A stretch of 64,000 nucleotides of DNA from the NCBI RefSeq assembly GCF_003226565.1, contig NZ_QKOE01000004.1, forward strand, positions 124,001 to 188,000, given 5' to 3'. The notes beneath the pieces were generated by a model. That model did not search any database. It was given only the letters and a program-made list of their open reading frames with translations, and was not told the DNA's origin. The stretch is from Parazoarcus communis SWub3 = DSM 12120. Lineage in GTDB: Bacteria; Pseudomonadota; Gammaproteobacteria; Burkholderiales; Rhodocyclaceae. The position numbers and the translations under genes are program-made. Every line of letters starts with the position of its first letter. Positions within the stretch are counted from its first letter, which is position 1. Below, piece after piece: positions 43,950 to 55,906 of the stretch.

Positions 43950-44717
43950 ATGGCGGACACCCTCGAACTTCACCTGGTCGGCATCGGTACCGGCAATCCT
44001 GATCATCTGACGTTGGCTGCAATCGAGGCCTTGAATGGCGCCGATCTGATCCTGCTGCCGCGCAAGGGTGAGGACAAGGCGGATCTGGCCGACCTGCGCC
44101 GCGAGATTTGTGCGCGGGTGCTGCGTGCGGATGTGCAGGTGCTGGAGTTCGACCTGCCAGTGCGCGCTTCAGACGGAGACTACCTGGCCGCAGTAGCAGA
44201 GTGGCACGACGCGATCGCGGCCGAGTGGCAGCGCCAGATCGCATGTCATCTGCCGGAGGGGGCGTGCAGGGTGGCCTTGCTGATCTGGGGCGACCCTTCG
44301 CTTTACGACAGCAGTTTGCGTATCGCGGCACGTCTGTCGAGTCATGCGAAGACCTTGCAGATCAAGGTCGTGCCGGGTATCACCAGCATGCAGGCCCTGA
44401 CTGCGGCGCATGCGATTCCCCTCAATGAGCTTGCCGAGCCGGTGTTGATCACGACCGGGCGGCGTCTGCGTGAGCGGGGCTGGCCTGCCGATGCGGCCTC
44501 GGTGGTGGTGATGCTCGATGGTGGATGTGCCTTCCAGGCACTTGATCCGGATGGGGTGTTCGTCTGGTGGGGGGCGTATCTTGGCATGCCCCAGCAGGCA
44601 TTGGTGGCGGGGCCGCTTGAACTCGTGGCCGAGGAGATCGCCGAGCAGCGTGCGGTGCTGCGCGATGCTCATGGCTGGATCATGGACGTCTATCTGATGC
44701 GCAAGTCTCCCACATGA
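43950..44717 (+). CDS. cobF: Precorrin-6A synthase (deacetylating)
   Basis: This 255-residue methylase adds the C1 methyl and releases acetate, a step found only in the oxygen-dependent route. Motifs are LVGIGTGNPDHLTLAA, LLIWGDPSLYDSSLRI and VVPGITSMQALTAAH. It is the last gene of the cob operon. The start at 43950 follows cobM by 7 bases; longer frames overlap cobM and were rejected. Confidence 0.94.
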   Translation: MADTLELHLVGIGTGNPDHLTLAAIEALNGADLILLPRKGEDKADLADLRREICARVLRADVQVLEFDLPVRASDGDYLAAVAEWHDAIAAEWQRQIACHLPEGACRVALLIWGDPSLYDSSLRIAARLSSHAKTLQIKVVPGITSMQALTAAHAIPLNELAEPVLITTGRRLRERGWPADAASVVVMLDGGCAFQALDPDGVFVWWGAYLGMPQQALVAGPLELVAEEIAEQRAVLRDAHGWIMDVYLMRKSPT

Positions 44718-44798
44718 GTGATGGCGACCCGTTCTGGTAGCTTGCTCGGCAGCAAGCACGCGGTGCGCTTGGCGTGCAGGGTAAAGGGCGGTGCCATG

Positions 44799-44827
44799 AA
44801 AAAACGGACCCTTGCGGGTCCGTTTCT
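44799..44827 (-). terminator. Terminator of the rpsP-rplS operon
   Basis: On the minus strand AAACGGACCC-gcaa-GGGTCCGTTTTTTC forms a 10-bp stem ending in a T run, just after rplS. The plus-strand version has only TTTC, so it serves mainly rplS. Confidence 0.85.
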
Positions 44828-44847
44828 GGTGCGATTCCGGATGGAAA

Positions 44848-45240
44848 TCAGCCTTGTTGCTTCTTGGCAGCAACCGCCTTGTAGTCCAGCTTTTCCTTGA
44901 TCCGAGCCGACTTGCCCGAGCGCTGGCGCAGGTAGTACAGCTTGGCACGACGAACGTCACCGCGGCGCTTCACTTCAACCGAAGCGATCAGCGGGGAGTA
45001 GGTCTGGAACGTACGCTCGACACCCTCGCCGGAGGAGATCTTGCGGACAATGAAGGAGGAGTTGAGACCGCGGTTGCGCTTGGCGATCACGACGCCTTCG
45101 TAAGCCTGCAGACGCTCGCGGGTACCTTCCTTGACCTTCACCTGGACGATCACGGTGTCGCCGGGGGCAAATGCCGGGAAGGACTTGCCTTCGGAAACGC
45201 GGGCGATTTCTTCCTGTTCGAGTTGCTGAATCAGGTTCAT
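44848..45240 (-). CDS. rplS: 50S ribosomal protein L19
   Basis: This 130-residue protein starts [15 protein letters not shown] and contains [20 protein letters not shown] and [19 protein letters not shown], as expected for L19 at the subunit interface. A 10-residue longer frame was rejected. It is the last gene of rpsP-rimM-trmD-rplS. Confidence 0.97.
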   Translation of the reverse strand: MNLIQQLEQEEIARVSEGKSFPAFAPGDTVIVQVKVKEGTRERLQAYEGVVIAKRNRGLNSSFIVRKISSGEGVERTFQTYSPLIASVEVKRRGDVRRAKLYYLRQRSGKSARIKEKLDYKAVAAKKQQG

Positions 45241-45325
45241 GTGTTTGACTCCATCTGGTCTATTGGCCATTGGCCTTCCATGCAGAGCAGGTTGCCACCT
45301 GATGCATGCGGTTTATGATGAATCC

Positions 45326-46123
45326 TCAGTCGGCAAGGCCGGCTGAGGTTTCGGCTTGCTCCCGCCGGAATTCCTCCAGCAGGCGCAATTCTTCCTTGGT
45401 CAGCACACGCCCGGCGAGCAGTTCGGGGCGTCGCATCGCGGTACGTCCCAGTGCCTGCTTCAGCCGCCAGCGGCGGATCAAGGCATGGTTGCCGGACAGC
45501 AGTACATCCGGCACCCGTTCATTCTGGTAAATCTCCGGCCGCGTATAGTGCGGACAGTCCAGCAAACCGTCGGCGAAGGAGTCTTCCACGGCCGAGTCGG
45601 CGTCGTTCAGCGCGCCAGGCAACTGGCGCACGATGGCATCGAGCAGCACCATCGCAGGCAATTCGCCACCAGAGAGCACGAAGTCTCCCAGCGAGATTTC
45701 TTCGTCCACTTCACGGTCGATCAGGCGTTGATCAACCCCTTCGTAGCGTCCACATAGCAGGATCAGTCCCGGCAACTGTGCCAGTTCCATCACCCGACGG
45801 TGATGCAGCGTACGACCCTGCGGCGACAGATAGATGACCGGGCCGCTGCTGCCAAGCTGCTGCTGTTGCTGCTCACGGGCGCGGGCAATGCTGTGCGCCA
45901 GTGGGTCGGCCAGCATCACCATGCCGGGACCGCCACCATAGGGGCGGTCGTCGACCGTGCGATGCGGGTCGCTGGTGAAGTCCCGCGGGCTGTGGAACGC
46001 CAGTTCATAAAGGCGTCGGTCCAGCGCGCGCCGGGTGATGCCGCTGCCGGTAAGGGCCGCAAACATCTCCGGAAACAGGGTGATGACATCGAAGCGGCGA
46101 GGGCCGCCAGTTGCGTGAGTCAC
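45326..46123 (-). CDS. trmD: tRNA (guanine-N1)-methyltransferase
   Basis: This 265-residue SPOUT methylase makes m1G37 in tRNA to prevent frameshifting. Motifs [35 protein letters not shown] and [12 protein letters not shown] are present. A GTG start at 46123, 7 bases after the rimM stop, fits the family N-terminus better than the longer upstream frame, which runs into rimM. Confidence 0.95.
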   Translation of the reverse strand: MTHATGGPRRFDVITLFPEMFAALTGSGITRRALDRRLYELAFHSPRDFTSDPHRTVDDRPYGGGPGMVMLADPLAHSIARAREQQQQQLGSSGPVIYLSPQGRTLHHRRVMELAQLPGLILLCGRYEGVDQRLIDREVDEEISLGDFVLSGGELPAMVLLDAIVRQLPGALNDADSAVEDSFADGLLDCPHYTRPEIYQNERVPDVLLSGNHALIRRWRLKQALGRTAMRRPELLAGRVLTKEELRLLEEFRREQAETSAGLAD

Positions 46124-46130
46124 CCCGTAT

Positions 46131-46637
46131 TCACCAGTCCTTCTGCCACGCCGTGCGGATGCTCCGGGCGGCGAGGTCAACCTCCAGGATGTAGGCGGCA
46201 ACGAACGGGATCAACCGCTCCTCGTCTCCATCCTGCACCTGCAGTACATCGTGGGCACCCGTCGATAGCAGACCACTGACAGTGCCCAAGGTGTTGCCGG
46301 CTTCGTCGAATACGGTCAGGCCGACGAGGTCGCCCCAATAGTATTCGTCTACGCCAGTCCTGGGCAGTGCGTCTCGCGGTGCCGCCACATACCAGCCTTC
46401 CACGGCTTCGGCAGCGTTGCGATCAGGAACGCCCTCAAGTGTTGCGATCAGGCCCTTGCCATGCACGCGGCAATTGCCAAGCGCACGCTGGGACCATTGA
46501 CTGTCCGGCGCATCCGGATCGGCGCAGATCCACCAGTGCGACATGGTCCGCCATGATTGCGGGTCATCGCCAAATGGGTGGATCTTGAGCCAACCCTGAA
46601 CGCCGAAAGGGGCGACGATGCGCCCCATGACTACCAT
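46131..46637 (-). CDS. rimM: Ribosome maturation factor RimM
   Basis: This 168-residue protein assists 30S assembly by binding S19. The N-terminal [18 protein letters not shown] segment and the C-terminal PRC-like barrel ([18 protein letters not shown], later [15 protein letters not shown]) are present. It lies 16 bases after rpsP. Confidence 0.94.
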   Translation of the reverse strand: MVVMGRIVAPFGVQGWLKIHPFGDDPQSWRTMSHWWICADPDAPDSQWSQRALGNCRVHGKGLIATLEGVPDRNAAEAVEGWYVAAPRDALPRTGVDEYYWGDLVGLTVFDEAGNTLGTVSGLLSTGAHDVLQVQDGDEERLIPFVAAYILEVDLAARSIRTAWQKDW

Positions 46638-46653
46638 GTGTCAGCAGCCTGAA

Positions 46654-46902
46654 TCAGGCAGCCTTGCTGGCCTGCTTGACCAGACGGGCAACGGTCGGCG
46701 ACAGCTGGGCGCCGTTCTGCTGCCAGAAGGTCAGGCGCTCGGTGTTGACCACCAGGCTCTTCTCGGCGCCCGAGGCGACCGGGTTGTAGAAGCCAACGCG
46801 CTCGATGAAGCGGCCGTCACGACGGTTACGCGAATCGGCAGCAACGATGTTGTAGAACGGGCGCTTTTTGGCGCCACCACGGGCAAGGCGAATGACGACC
46901 AT
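46654..46902 (-). CDS. rpsP: 30S ribosomal protein S16
   Basis: This 82-residue protein starts [20 protein letters not shown], the standard S16 N-terminus. It is the first gene of the four-gene operon. The promoter is expected within 46903-47115, where no further gene is visible. Confidence 0.97.
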   Translation of the reverse strand: MVVIRLARGGAKKRPFYNIVAADSRNRRDGRFIERVGFYNPVASGAEKSLVVNTERLTFWQQNGAQLSPTVARLVKQASKAA

Positions 46903-47115
46903 CTGAGTATCCTGAGATCGGTGAAGACGAAAAGCGGACGAGTATAGAGCGCCGGGGAACTTTCAGCAAGTGATGTGTCGGATTAACGGTGCTTGCGGGA
47001 ATCGGAGCTGCCCACTCGTGTCGCGCCTGGTCGCGTCTTTTCCGCCAAAAAGACACGTGACCGGGTGCCTTATCCGGAAAGTTGAATAGAATGCCATTTT
47101 CGCTGCCCCCGCGGT

Positions 47116-48636
47116 ATGAGTCGCCCGATGCCTGAATTCGCCCCTCCTGTCGATCATCTGGACGCCGTGCTGGCCTGGCTTGCTGCCGAGCCCGCCGACG
47201 ATCCTGTCGTCGACCTGACCGAGTTGCGCAAGCATCTGGATCTGCCGGCCTCACAGGACATCGTCGGTACTCAACGGCTTCAGGCGCTGGATCTGCTGCG
47301 GGTGCGGGCGCTCGACATCTGCAGCCGGTTCCGTCCACGCCTGTTGACGGCAGCCTTGCCCCTGGGGCGCAGCTTGCATCTGGCTGCGGCCGATCTGGTT
47401 GAGGCGTTGCTGGTGCTGTCCGAGCACTACCGGGTGCTGCTGGGTGAATTGCAGCGCCGCTGGCTATGGTCCCGGCAGCAGGAGATGGCGGTACTCAGCG
47501 CCCAGGGGCTGCAGATGGTCGGTGAGGCGGCCATGTTGTCGGCGATGGCTGGCGCGTCGGCACCGTTCGGACTGTGGCAAAAAGCGCATGCGCTGTGGCG
47601 TGCCTCGGGGCAGATGCGCGATGGCGGCGGCGTTGAGGCGACGCCGGTGTGCCTGCATTACCTGCGACTGCTGGCGATCGCTGTGAGCCAGCCGGAAAGC
47701 CTTACCGCCCGGGAGCTGCAGTGGCTGTTCGATTTTCTCGAATCGATTGCGCTCGACGGCGAGCTATCGACCTCGCCCATTCAGCCCGAGGCCGCTTCGT
47801 ACTGGATCGATCTGGCGCAGGACAGCCCGCCGATCGCGATTGCGCGCAAGGCGCCGGGGCAGGGCAGTGACATCCTGTTCTTCGGGCCGCTGGCGCTCAA
47901 CCGCCAGGTCAGTGCGCGTGTCGCCTGGCTGGAAGAGAAAATCCTTGAGGCCGAGGTTGTCGGGCTCGACACCGATGGCGAGTTGCTCGATCCGGAAAGC
48001 TCCGGATTGCCCGAGGGTCTGGCACCACTTGAGGCCTTGGCGCTGCTACGTCGCTTGCGTGATCGCTGGGCGACGCCTGCCCTGCGTTCGCAGCCGCGCC
48101 GGCGGCATCAATATCGTGTTCAGGTCGGGGCCGGTATCAAGGCAGTGTGGGATCTGCTGCGAGGAACGGCGGGGGAGCCGTCGGAGTGGATGGTCTACAA
48201 CGAAAGCCCTGGTGGTTACGCGATCCTCAGTGTCGGTGGCGTGGATTGCAGTCTTTCGGCCGGCATGGTGCTGGCGCTGCGGCGCGAGCCCACACAGGGA
48301 TGGACGGTCTGCGTGGTGCGCTGGATCCGCAGCGACAACCCGGATCAGGTCGAACTGGGCCTGCAGGTGATCTCGCAGGGTTGTGCGGCGGTGTCGGTCG
48401 GCTTTCGCGGGGCGGATTCGCAGTCGATGTCGCCCGCCCTGATGTTGCCACCGTTGCCTGCGGTGCGTCCGCACTTTGCCATCGTGGCGCATGCTGGAAC
48501 CTATGCGTCGCGACGCTTCATCCTCATTCACGAGGACAAGCATCTCTACGTCGCGCAGTGTCGGGTGCTGGGCCTCGACATGCAGACAGCCAGCATCGAA
48601 CTGTTCCAGTACGAGGTCGACCCCTATCCGATCTGA
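47116..48636 (+). CDS. Conserved protein with C-terminal PilZ-type c-di-GMP motif
   Basis: This 506-residue cytoplasmic protein has a mainly helical N-terminal two-thirds without a recognised domain. The C-terminal part (about 325-430) has R330xxxR334 and N362ESPGG367, the RxxxR...[D/N]xSxxG pair used by PilZ domains to bind c-di-GMP, followed by a beta-rich region (W.VCVVRWIR, ELGLQVISQGC). It is a monocistronic gene after the ribosomal operon. A c-di-GMP effector role is inferred from the motif. I do not recognise the target. A second ATG at 47128 is possible. Confidence 0.75.
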   Translation: MSRPMPEFAPPVDHLDAVLAWLAAEPADDPVVDLTELRKHLDLPASQDIVGTQRLQALDLLRVRALDICSRFRPRLLTAALPLGRSLHLAAADLVEALLVLSEHYRVLLGELQRRWLWSRQQEMAVLSAQGLQMVGEAAMLSAMAGASAPFGLWQKAHALWRASGQMRDGGGVEATPVCLHYLRLLAIAVSQPESLTARELQWLFDFLESIALDGELSTSPIQPEAASYWIDLAQDSPPIAIARKAPGQGSDILFFGPLALNRQVSARVAWLEEKILEAEVVGLDTDGELLDPESSGLPEGLAPLEALALLRRLRDRWATPALRSQPRRRHQYRVQVGAGIKAVWDLLRGTAGEPSEWMVYNESPGGYAILSVGGVDCSLSAGMVLALRREPTQGWTVCVVRWIRSDNPDQVELGLQVISQGCAAVSVGFRGADSQSMSPALMLPPLPAVRPHFAIVAHAGTYASRRFILIHEDKHLYVAQCRVLGLDMQTASIELFQYEVDPYPI

Positions 48637-49676
<1,040 letters not shown>

Positions 49677-49745
49677 GGACAGCATCCACAACGAGTTGCG
49701 GAGGTGCCCGAAGCGGGATCCGAGCCCACGTCTGGCTCAGCCGAT

Positions 49746-49800
49746 GGCGGGGTTGTCACCCCGCCCTACCTGCCCGCCCCCAAGGGCGGGATGAAATCCC
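49746..49800. repeat. Cluster of three small inverted repeats
   Basis: GGCGGGGT-tgtc-ACCCCGCC (49746-49765), CCCGCCC-ccaa-GGGCGGG-like (49773-49790) and GGGATGAAATCCC (49788-49800) lie between two convergent genes. They may act as terminators or as a REP-like element. No T run follows. Confidence 0.5.
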
Positions 49801-49840
49801 GCCGGGGCTGTTTGCAAGCGTCCAGCCACTACCCCTGATT

Positions 49841-51376
<1,536 letters not shown>

Positions 51377-51414
51377 GGTCGGCTCCTGCATGAAGGTCGG
51401 GGCAAGATGCCCAG

Positions 51415-51435
51415 GCTGCCGCCGGAGGCGGCAGC
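51415..51435. repeat. Perfect hairpin in the leuA leader
   Basis: GCTGCCGCC-gga-GGCGGCAGC is a perfect 9-bp stem 39 bases before leuA. It has no T run, so attenuation by intrinsic termination is not shown. Confidence 0.5.
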
Positions 51436-51460
51436 GTGATGTACGGATGAAGGGGAACGG

Positions 51461-51550
51461 TCAGCGCGCAGTGCGTAGTCGCAGGTGACGAGGCGGTGTC
51501 GTCACCACAGGGCGTGGCGCAAGGCGGGGAAGGGCGCGGTCACAGTTCAT
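51461..51550 (-). CDS. Possible 29-codon leader ORF of leuA
   Basis: An ATG (51550) lies within a few bases of the predicted leuA transcription start. The 29-codon frame (MNCDRALPRLAP..., ending HLRLRTAR) is rich in Arg with four Leu codons. It could be a near-leaderless regulatory peptide, but the leucine content is modest and no terminator/antiterminator pair is clear. It may be a chance ORF. Confidence 0.25.
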   Translation of the reverse strand: MNCDRALPRLAPRPVVTTPPRHLRLRTAR

Positions 51551-51557
51551 GAGCGGC

Positions 51558-51587
51558 ACTATAAGTCAGCGATTTGCATGGTGGCAA
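51558..51587 (-). promoter_or_regulatory. Likely sigma70 promoter of leuA
   Basis: The minus strand has TTGCCA (51587-51582) and TATAGT (51563-51558) separated by 18 bases, giving a leader of about 170 bases before leuA. Between this promoter and the tae4 stop at 51779 no gene or strong repeat is visible. Confidence 0.5.
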
Positions 51588-51778
51588 GAATGGGCCCGAA
51601 AGCTCGGGACTATCGCGTGTTGCGCTGGGGCGCGACAGCTGGGAGAGGCGGCTTTCCGCGACATGGGGCTGTAAGCCGGGACCGCCGATCATTCCGTCAG
51701 CCGATCAGGTGCCTGATCTCTCACCTGATCGATGCGTAGTTGTATCACCTGCGGTTCAAAAACTCAGCACGAGCCAGA

Positions 51779-52267
51779 TCAATCCAGCGGCCAGAACCAC
51801 ACTTCTTTCGCTGAGAAGTAGCATGCTGAGTTACATACTTGCGTGCTGTTTGTCGTTTCGATCACGTCAATATGACCTCCGCCATAGCCATCTATTTTCC
51901 AGAAAAATACGACCCCTTTCTTTCCAGTCAGCTTGGCCGGTGCATCAGTCGCTTTGAAAATTTGGGGTTTACCCAAGGCATGCGGGCTAGCGAGCTGATC
52001 GGCCAGAAGTTTTGCGCCAGGCTCTACCGTTCGCCCCTTGTACTTGCCGTTCTTGACTTTCAGTCGCCCATGGATCGGCACGCCGGATTTGATTAGTGCC
52101 AGACTCATTCGCGTAGCGCAGGTATTCACGTACCCACTGTTTTGTTTGATCAATGCCGCTTGGTCGAGCCCAATCTCGCTATAAAGTGCTTCACCCGATA
52201 CATAGTCAGACCTGAATTTATCGGAAGTGTAGTGATTGTTTTTCAGAACCACGTAGGAAGGTTTCAT
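51779..52267 (-). CDS. tae4: Type VI secretion amidase effector Tae4
   Basis: This 162-residue NlpC/P60-like amidase cuts peptidoglycan peptides when injected into the periplasm of rival cells. The catalytic cysteine is C50 in NTCATRMSLAL and the histidine is H132 in GGGHIDV. The C145/C149 pair (CNSAC) matches the disulfide of Tae4. There is no signal peptide, as expected for a T6SS-delivered toxin. It overlaps its immunity gene by 4 bases. No T6SS structural, hcp or vgrG gene is in the window. Base composition is clearly more AT-rich than the surroundings. Confidence 0.88.
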   Translation of the reverse strand: MKPSYVVLKNNHYTSDKFRSDYVSGEALYSEIGLDQAALIKQNSGYVNTCATRMSLALIKSGVPIHGRLKVKNGKYKGRTVEPGAKLLADQLASPHALGKPQIFKATDAPAKLTGKKGVVFFWKIDGYGGGHIDVIETTNSTQVCNSACYFSAKEVWFWPLD

Positions 52268-52653
52268 TTGTGCTTACCTCCGCAGGAAAGGTCCTTTTTA
52301 AGGATGTCCGTAATGACAAGCGCTGCTCTTTTTTGAAGCTGTCCTGCGTCCGCTTTCCTCATGCCTTCGTAGACAATCTCATCCAGCGAAATCGTCTTGA
52401 TATGGTAGTAATCACACCAGACGATGCCCTCCGTGGCATCGAGAACACCTAGTAGGTACATCTCGGCATATCGCCTTTCCACCATGTTCTTGCTCATGTA
52501 GGCTGAAAAAAAATCGCCTGCGGTCAAATTGTTGTTCTCGATAATCAAGGACTGAGAATCTGGCAGTGGCCGCAGTAGCTTGGTCTCGGCAAGAGCGTGA
52601 ATGGGAATGCCAATGCATAGAAAAAAGAGCAAAAAACGGACGGGCTTCATCAT
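52264..52653 (-). CDS. tai4: Tae4 immunity protein (Tai4/Rap1a family)
   Basis: This 129-residue precursor has a signal peptide ending at ALA (about residue 22). A small helical domain follows with AEMYLLGVLDATEGIVWCD, typical of the Rap1a/Tai4 family. It acts in the periplasm to block Tae4 from sister cells. Two adjacent ATGs (52653 and 52650) are possible starts after a GAGGA site. It is the first gene of the pair, so immunity is made before toxin. Confidence 0.85.
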   Translation of the reverse strand: MMKPVRFLLFFLCIGIPIHALAETKLLRPLPDSQSLIIENNNLTAGDFFSAYMSKNMVERRYAEMYLLGVLDATEGIVWCDYYHIKTISLDEIVYEGMRKADAGQLQKRAALVITDILKKDLSCGGKHK

Positions 52654-52831
52654 GAACTTACATCCTCGCTTTTTTGTGTAGTTAATTGGGATATTTTAAC
52701 ATTTTCATCATTAATGTTTTTGGCATTTTGTCAGGCGGTTGCGAGCGTCAGATGCCGGGCCTGCTAGGCCCATCTGCGCTGGCGGCCGAGCTGGCGTTGG
52801 GGTGAGGGAAATTTCGGCGGTTTCTGCTTAC

Positions 52832-52848
52832 AACCCTACATCAGGGTT
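52832..52848. repeat. Perfect inverted repeat upstream of the transaminase gene
   Basis: AACCCT-acatc-AGGGTT is a perfect 6-bp inverted repeat in the 367-base gap between tai4 and the transaminase gene. It could be an operator; no coding sequence is visible in the gap. Confidence 0.35.
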
Positions 52849-52924
52849 TCATGAATGCAAGCCTCATCCGCGTAGATAATGGGACATGGCTGCGTTGCCG
52901 GGAAGGACAGGGAGCACAGGGTTA

Positions 52925-52946
52925 AAGTTTCGTATAACTGAAACTT
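52925..52946. promoter_or_regulatory. Candidate operator of the beta-alanine gene cluster
   Basis: AAGTTTC-gtataact-GAAACTT is a perfect 7-bp inverted repeat with an 8-base AT-rich centre, 75 bases before the transaminase start. Its size and symmetry fit a dimeric repressor or LysR-type site. No regulator gene lies nearby. Confidence 0.45.
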
Positions 52947-53020
52947 CACTGTCGTTATCCGTTGTTTTCTGCACCTGTCTTCGTTGTTAGCATCCTCACA
53001 CCTCAACAAGGATGCATGTC

Positions 53021-54328
53021 ATGAACCACGATCAAGCCTTCTGGTTGCCGTATACCGCAAATCGCGCTTTCTGGAAGGCGCCGCGCGTAATCACTGGTGC
53101 GCGCGGCCATTACTACACGACTGACGACGGTCGTCAGCTGCTCGACGGTTTTTCCGGGTTGTGGACCTCCGGGCTGGGACATTGCCACCCGCGCATTGTC
53201 GCCGCGGTGCAGGCACAGGTCGGTACGCTCGATTACGGCATGGGTTTCCAGGTTTCCAATGACCGCGCGATTGCGCTGGCTGCCGAGGTCGCGACGATGG
53301 CACCGGCCGGGCTGGAGCGGGTGTTCTTTACCAACTCCGGTTCGGAATCCGCCGATACCGCGTTGAAGATCGCTCTGGCTTATCACCGTGCGCGGGGTGA
53401 GGGGCAGCGCACCCGCCTGATCGGCCGCGAGCGCGGCTATCACGGGGTCAATTTCGGTGGCATGTCGGTGGGTGGCATACCGGGCAACCGCAAGGTATTC
53501 AGTGCCGCCCTGCTGCCGGGTGTTGACCATATCCGCCATACCTACAGCCCAGCCGACATGGCCTACTCGCGTGGACAACCGGTGTGGGGTGCCCAACTGG
53601 CTGAAGATCTGGAGCGTCTGGTGGCCTTGCACGACGCCTCCAACATCGCGGCGTTGATCGTTGAGCCGGTGTCCGGTTCCACCGGCATCCTGGTCCCGCC
53701 GATCGGCTATCTGCAGCGCTTGCGTGAAATTTGCGACAAGTACGGCATCCTGCTGATCTTCGACGAGGTGATCACCGCCTTTGGGCGTGTGGGGGCGCCC
53801 TTTGCGGCGGCCCGATTCGGCGTGACCCCGGACATCATCACTACCGCAAAAGGACTGACCAATGGCGTGATTCCGATGGGTGCGGTGATCGTGCGCGAGC
53901 AGGTCTATCAGGCGCTGATGCAGGGGCCGGAACATGCGGTCGAGCTGTTTCACGGCTACACCTATTCCGGCCATCCGGTCGCGGCTGCTGCGGGTCTGGC
54001 CACTTTCGAGGTCTATCGCGAGGAGGACAGCTTTGCCCGCGCCCGTGCCCTGGAGCCGGTCTTCGAAGAGGCCATTCATGCATTGAAGGGTGAGCCGCAT
54101 GTGGTCGACATCCGCAACTTCGGCCTGATGGGCGGGATCGAACTGGCGCCGAGGGCGGGGGCGCCAGGGGAGCGCGGTTTCGAGGTCTTCCTGAAGTGCT
54201 TCGAGGCAGGCGTGGTGATCCGCAATGGTGGCGATATCCTGCAGTTCTCGCCCTTCCTCGATTCGACACCCGACGAACTCGGCCGTATCTTCGACACCGT
54301 GCGTACGGCTTTGCGCAGCGTGGCCTGA
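53021..54328 (+). CDS. Omega-amino acid (beta-alanine):pyruvate transaminase
   Basis: This 435-residue class III PLP aminotransferase moves the amino group of beta-alanine or similar amines to pyruvate, giving malonate semialdehyde and alanine. Motifs are [37 protein letters not shown] and the PLP lysine K277 in TTAKGLTNG. The ATG at 53021 is chosen because AAGG lies 9 bases upstream; the ATG at 53012 directly abuts that site. It is followed by a semialdehyde dehydrogenase, which completes the route. Confidence 0.9.
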   Translation: MNHDQAFWLPYTANRAFWKAPRVITGARGHYYTTDDGRQLLDGFSGLWTSGLGHCHPRIVAAVQAQVGTLDYGMGFQVSNDRAIALAAEVATMAPAGLERVFFTNSGSESADTALKIALAYHRARGEGQRTRLIGRERGYHGVNFGGMSVGGIPGNRKVFSAALLPGVDHIRHTYSPADMAYSRGQPVWGAQLAEDLERLVALHDASNIAALIVEPVSGSTGILVPPIGYLQRLREICDKYGILLIFDEVITAFGRVGAPFAAARFGVTPDIITTAKGLTNGVIPMGAVIVREQVYQALMQGPEHAVELFHGYTYSGHPVAAAAGLATFEVYREEDSFARARALEPVFEEAIHALKGEPHVVDIRNFGLMGGIELAPRAGAPGERGFEVFLKCFEAGVVIRNGGDILQFSPFLDSTPDELGRIFDTVRTALRSVA

Positions 54329-54399
54329 CAGATGTCGTCCCGGTAGGCGATCTGCGTCCAGCAACAAACTCAACAGAAGACTCAAGCGAAACTCAAATC

Positions 54400-55893
54400 A
54401 TGAATATCCTCGGTCATTACATTGCCGGCCAGCCGGTTGCCGATACGTACCGTGCTCAGCCCGTGTTCAATCCCGCACTCGGTACGCCGGTGCGTCAGGT
54501 CGCGATGGCATCGAAAGCCACCGTCGAGCAGGCCATCGCTGCCGCCGAGGCAGCGTTCCCGGCTTGGCGCAAGACACCTCCACTCAAACGGGCACGCATC
54601 CTGTTCAACTACAAGGCGCTGCTGGAGCAGCACGCCGACCGCATCGTCGCGGCCATTGTCGAAGAGCATGGCAAGGTCTGGGAGGATGCGCATGGCGAGC
54701 TCGCCCGTGGGATCGAGGTGGTGGAATATGCCTGCGGTGCGCCGGAGTTCCTCAAGGGCGAACACAGCCGTGACGTCGGGCCGGAGATCGATTCCTGGTC
54801 GGAGTTCCCACCGCTGGGTGTGGTGGCCGGCATCACCCCGTTCAATTTTCCGGCGATGGTGCCGATGTGGATGTTTCCGATGGCGCTGGCCTGTGGCAAC
54901 ACCTTCGTCCTGAAGCCTTCGGAGAAGGATCCGTCGGCACCGATGATCCTGGCCGAACTGCTGACCGAAGCGGGCTTGCCGCCAGGCGTGTTCAATGTGG
55001 TCAATGGCGACAAGGAGGCGGTCGATACCCTGCTGACCGATCCCCGCGTCAAGGCGGTGAGCTTTGTGGGTTCGACACCGATCGCCGAGTACATCTACGC
55101 GACCGGCACCGCACACGGCAAGCGAGTACAAGCGCTGGGCGGGGCCAAGAACCATGCAGTGGTGATGCCCGACGCTGACCTGGATAACGCGGTCAATGCC
55201 ATCATGGGGGCAGCCTATGGCTCCTGCGGCGAGCGCTGCATGGCGATCTCGGTTGTGGTTGCGGTGGGCGATGCGGTGGCCGATGCTCTGGTGGCCAGAC
55301 TCAAGCCCAAGGTCGAAGCGCTGCGCATCGGCAATGGCGCTGCTCGCGGGCTCGACATGGGGCCGCTGGTCACTGGCGTGCATCGCGACAAGGTGCGCAG
55401 CTACATCGACCTGGGGGCCGAAGAAGGCGCTCAACTGGTGGTCGATGGCCGCACGCTGAAGGTGGCCGGGCACGAGGCGGGCTTCTTTCTCGGTGGCACC
55501 CTGTTCGACCACGTCAGCCCGACCATGCGGGTCTACAAGGAAGAGATCTTTGGCCCGGTGCTGGCGGTGGTGCGCGTGAACACCCTTCAAGAGGCGATTG
55601 CACTGATCGATGCGCACGAGTTTGGCAACGGCACCTGCGTGTTTACCCGTGATGGCGCTGTGGCAAGGCTCTTTACCGACAGCGTGCAGGTCGGCATGGT
55701 GGGGGTGAATGTGCCATTGCCGGTGCCGGTCGCCTGCCAGAGCTTTGGTGGCTGGAAGCGCTCGCTGTTTGGTGACCTGTATGCCTACGGGCCGGATTCG
55801 GTGCGCTTCTATACCCGGCGCAAGACCCTGACCCAACGCTGGATGACGGCCGGCATCGAGAAGGCGCAGTTTGCCTTTCCCAGCAATGGTTGA
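54400..55893 (+). CDS. mmsA: Methylmalonate/malonate-semialdehyde dehydrogenase (acylating)
   Basis: This 497-residue CoA-dependent aldehyde dehydrogenase converts malonate or methylmalonate semialdehyde to acetyl- or propionyl-CoA. The catalytic cysteine is C280 in [10 protein letters not shown], and [16 protein letters not shown] and [13 protein letters not shown] are typical. It receives the product of the transaminase 71 bases upstream. Confidence 0.95.
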   Translation: MNILGHYIAGQPVADTYRAQPVFNPALGTPVRQVAMASKATVEQAIAAAEAAFPAWRKTPPLKRARILFNYKALLEQHADRIVAAIVEEHGKVWEDAHGELARGIEVVEYACGAPEFLKGEHSRDVGPEIDSWSEFPPLGVVAGITPFNFPAMVPMWMFPMALACGNTFVLKPSEKDPSAPMILAELLTEAGLPPGVFNVVNGDKEAVDTLLTDPRVKAVSFVGSTPIAEYIYATGTAHGKRVQALGGAKNHAVVMPDADLDNAVNAIMGAAYGSCGERCMAISVVVAVGDAVADALVARLKPKVEALRIGNGAARGLDMGPLVTGVHRDKVRSYIDLGAEEGAQLVVDGRTLKVAGHEAGFFLGGTLFDHVSPTMRVYKEEIFGPVLAVVRVNTLQEAIALIDAHEFGNGTCVFTRDGAVARLFTDSVQVGMVGVNVPLPVPVACQSFGGWKRSLFGDLYAYGPDSVRFYTRRKTLTQRWMTAGIEKAQFAFPSNG

Positions 55894-55906
55894 GCGGAGT
55901 GCGTAC

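Noticed and set aside
49677-49840. CRISPR-like repeats
   Set aside because: The repeats are three different short inverted repeats with no regular spacers.
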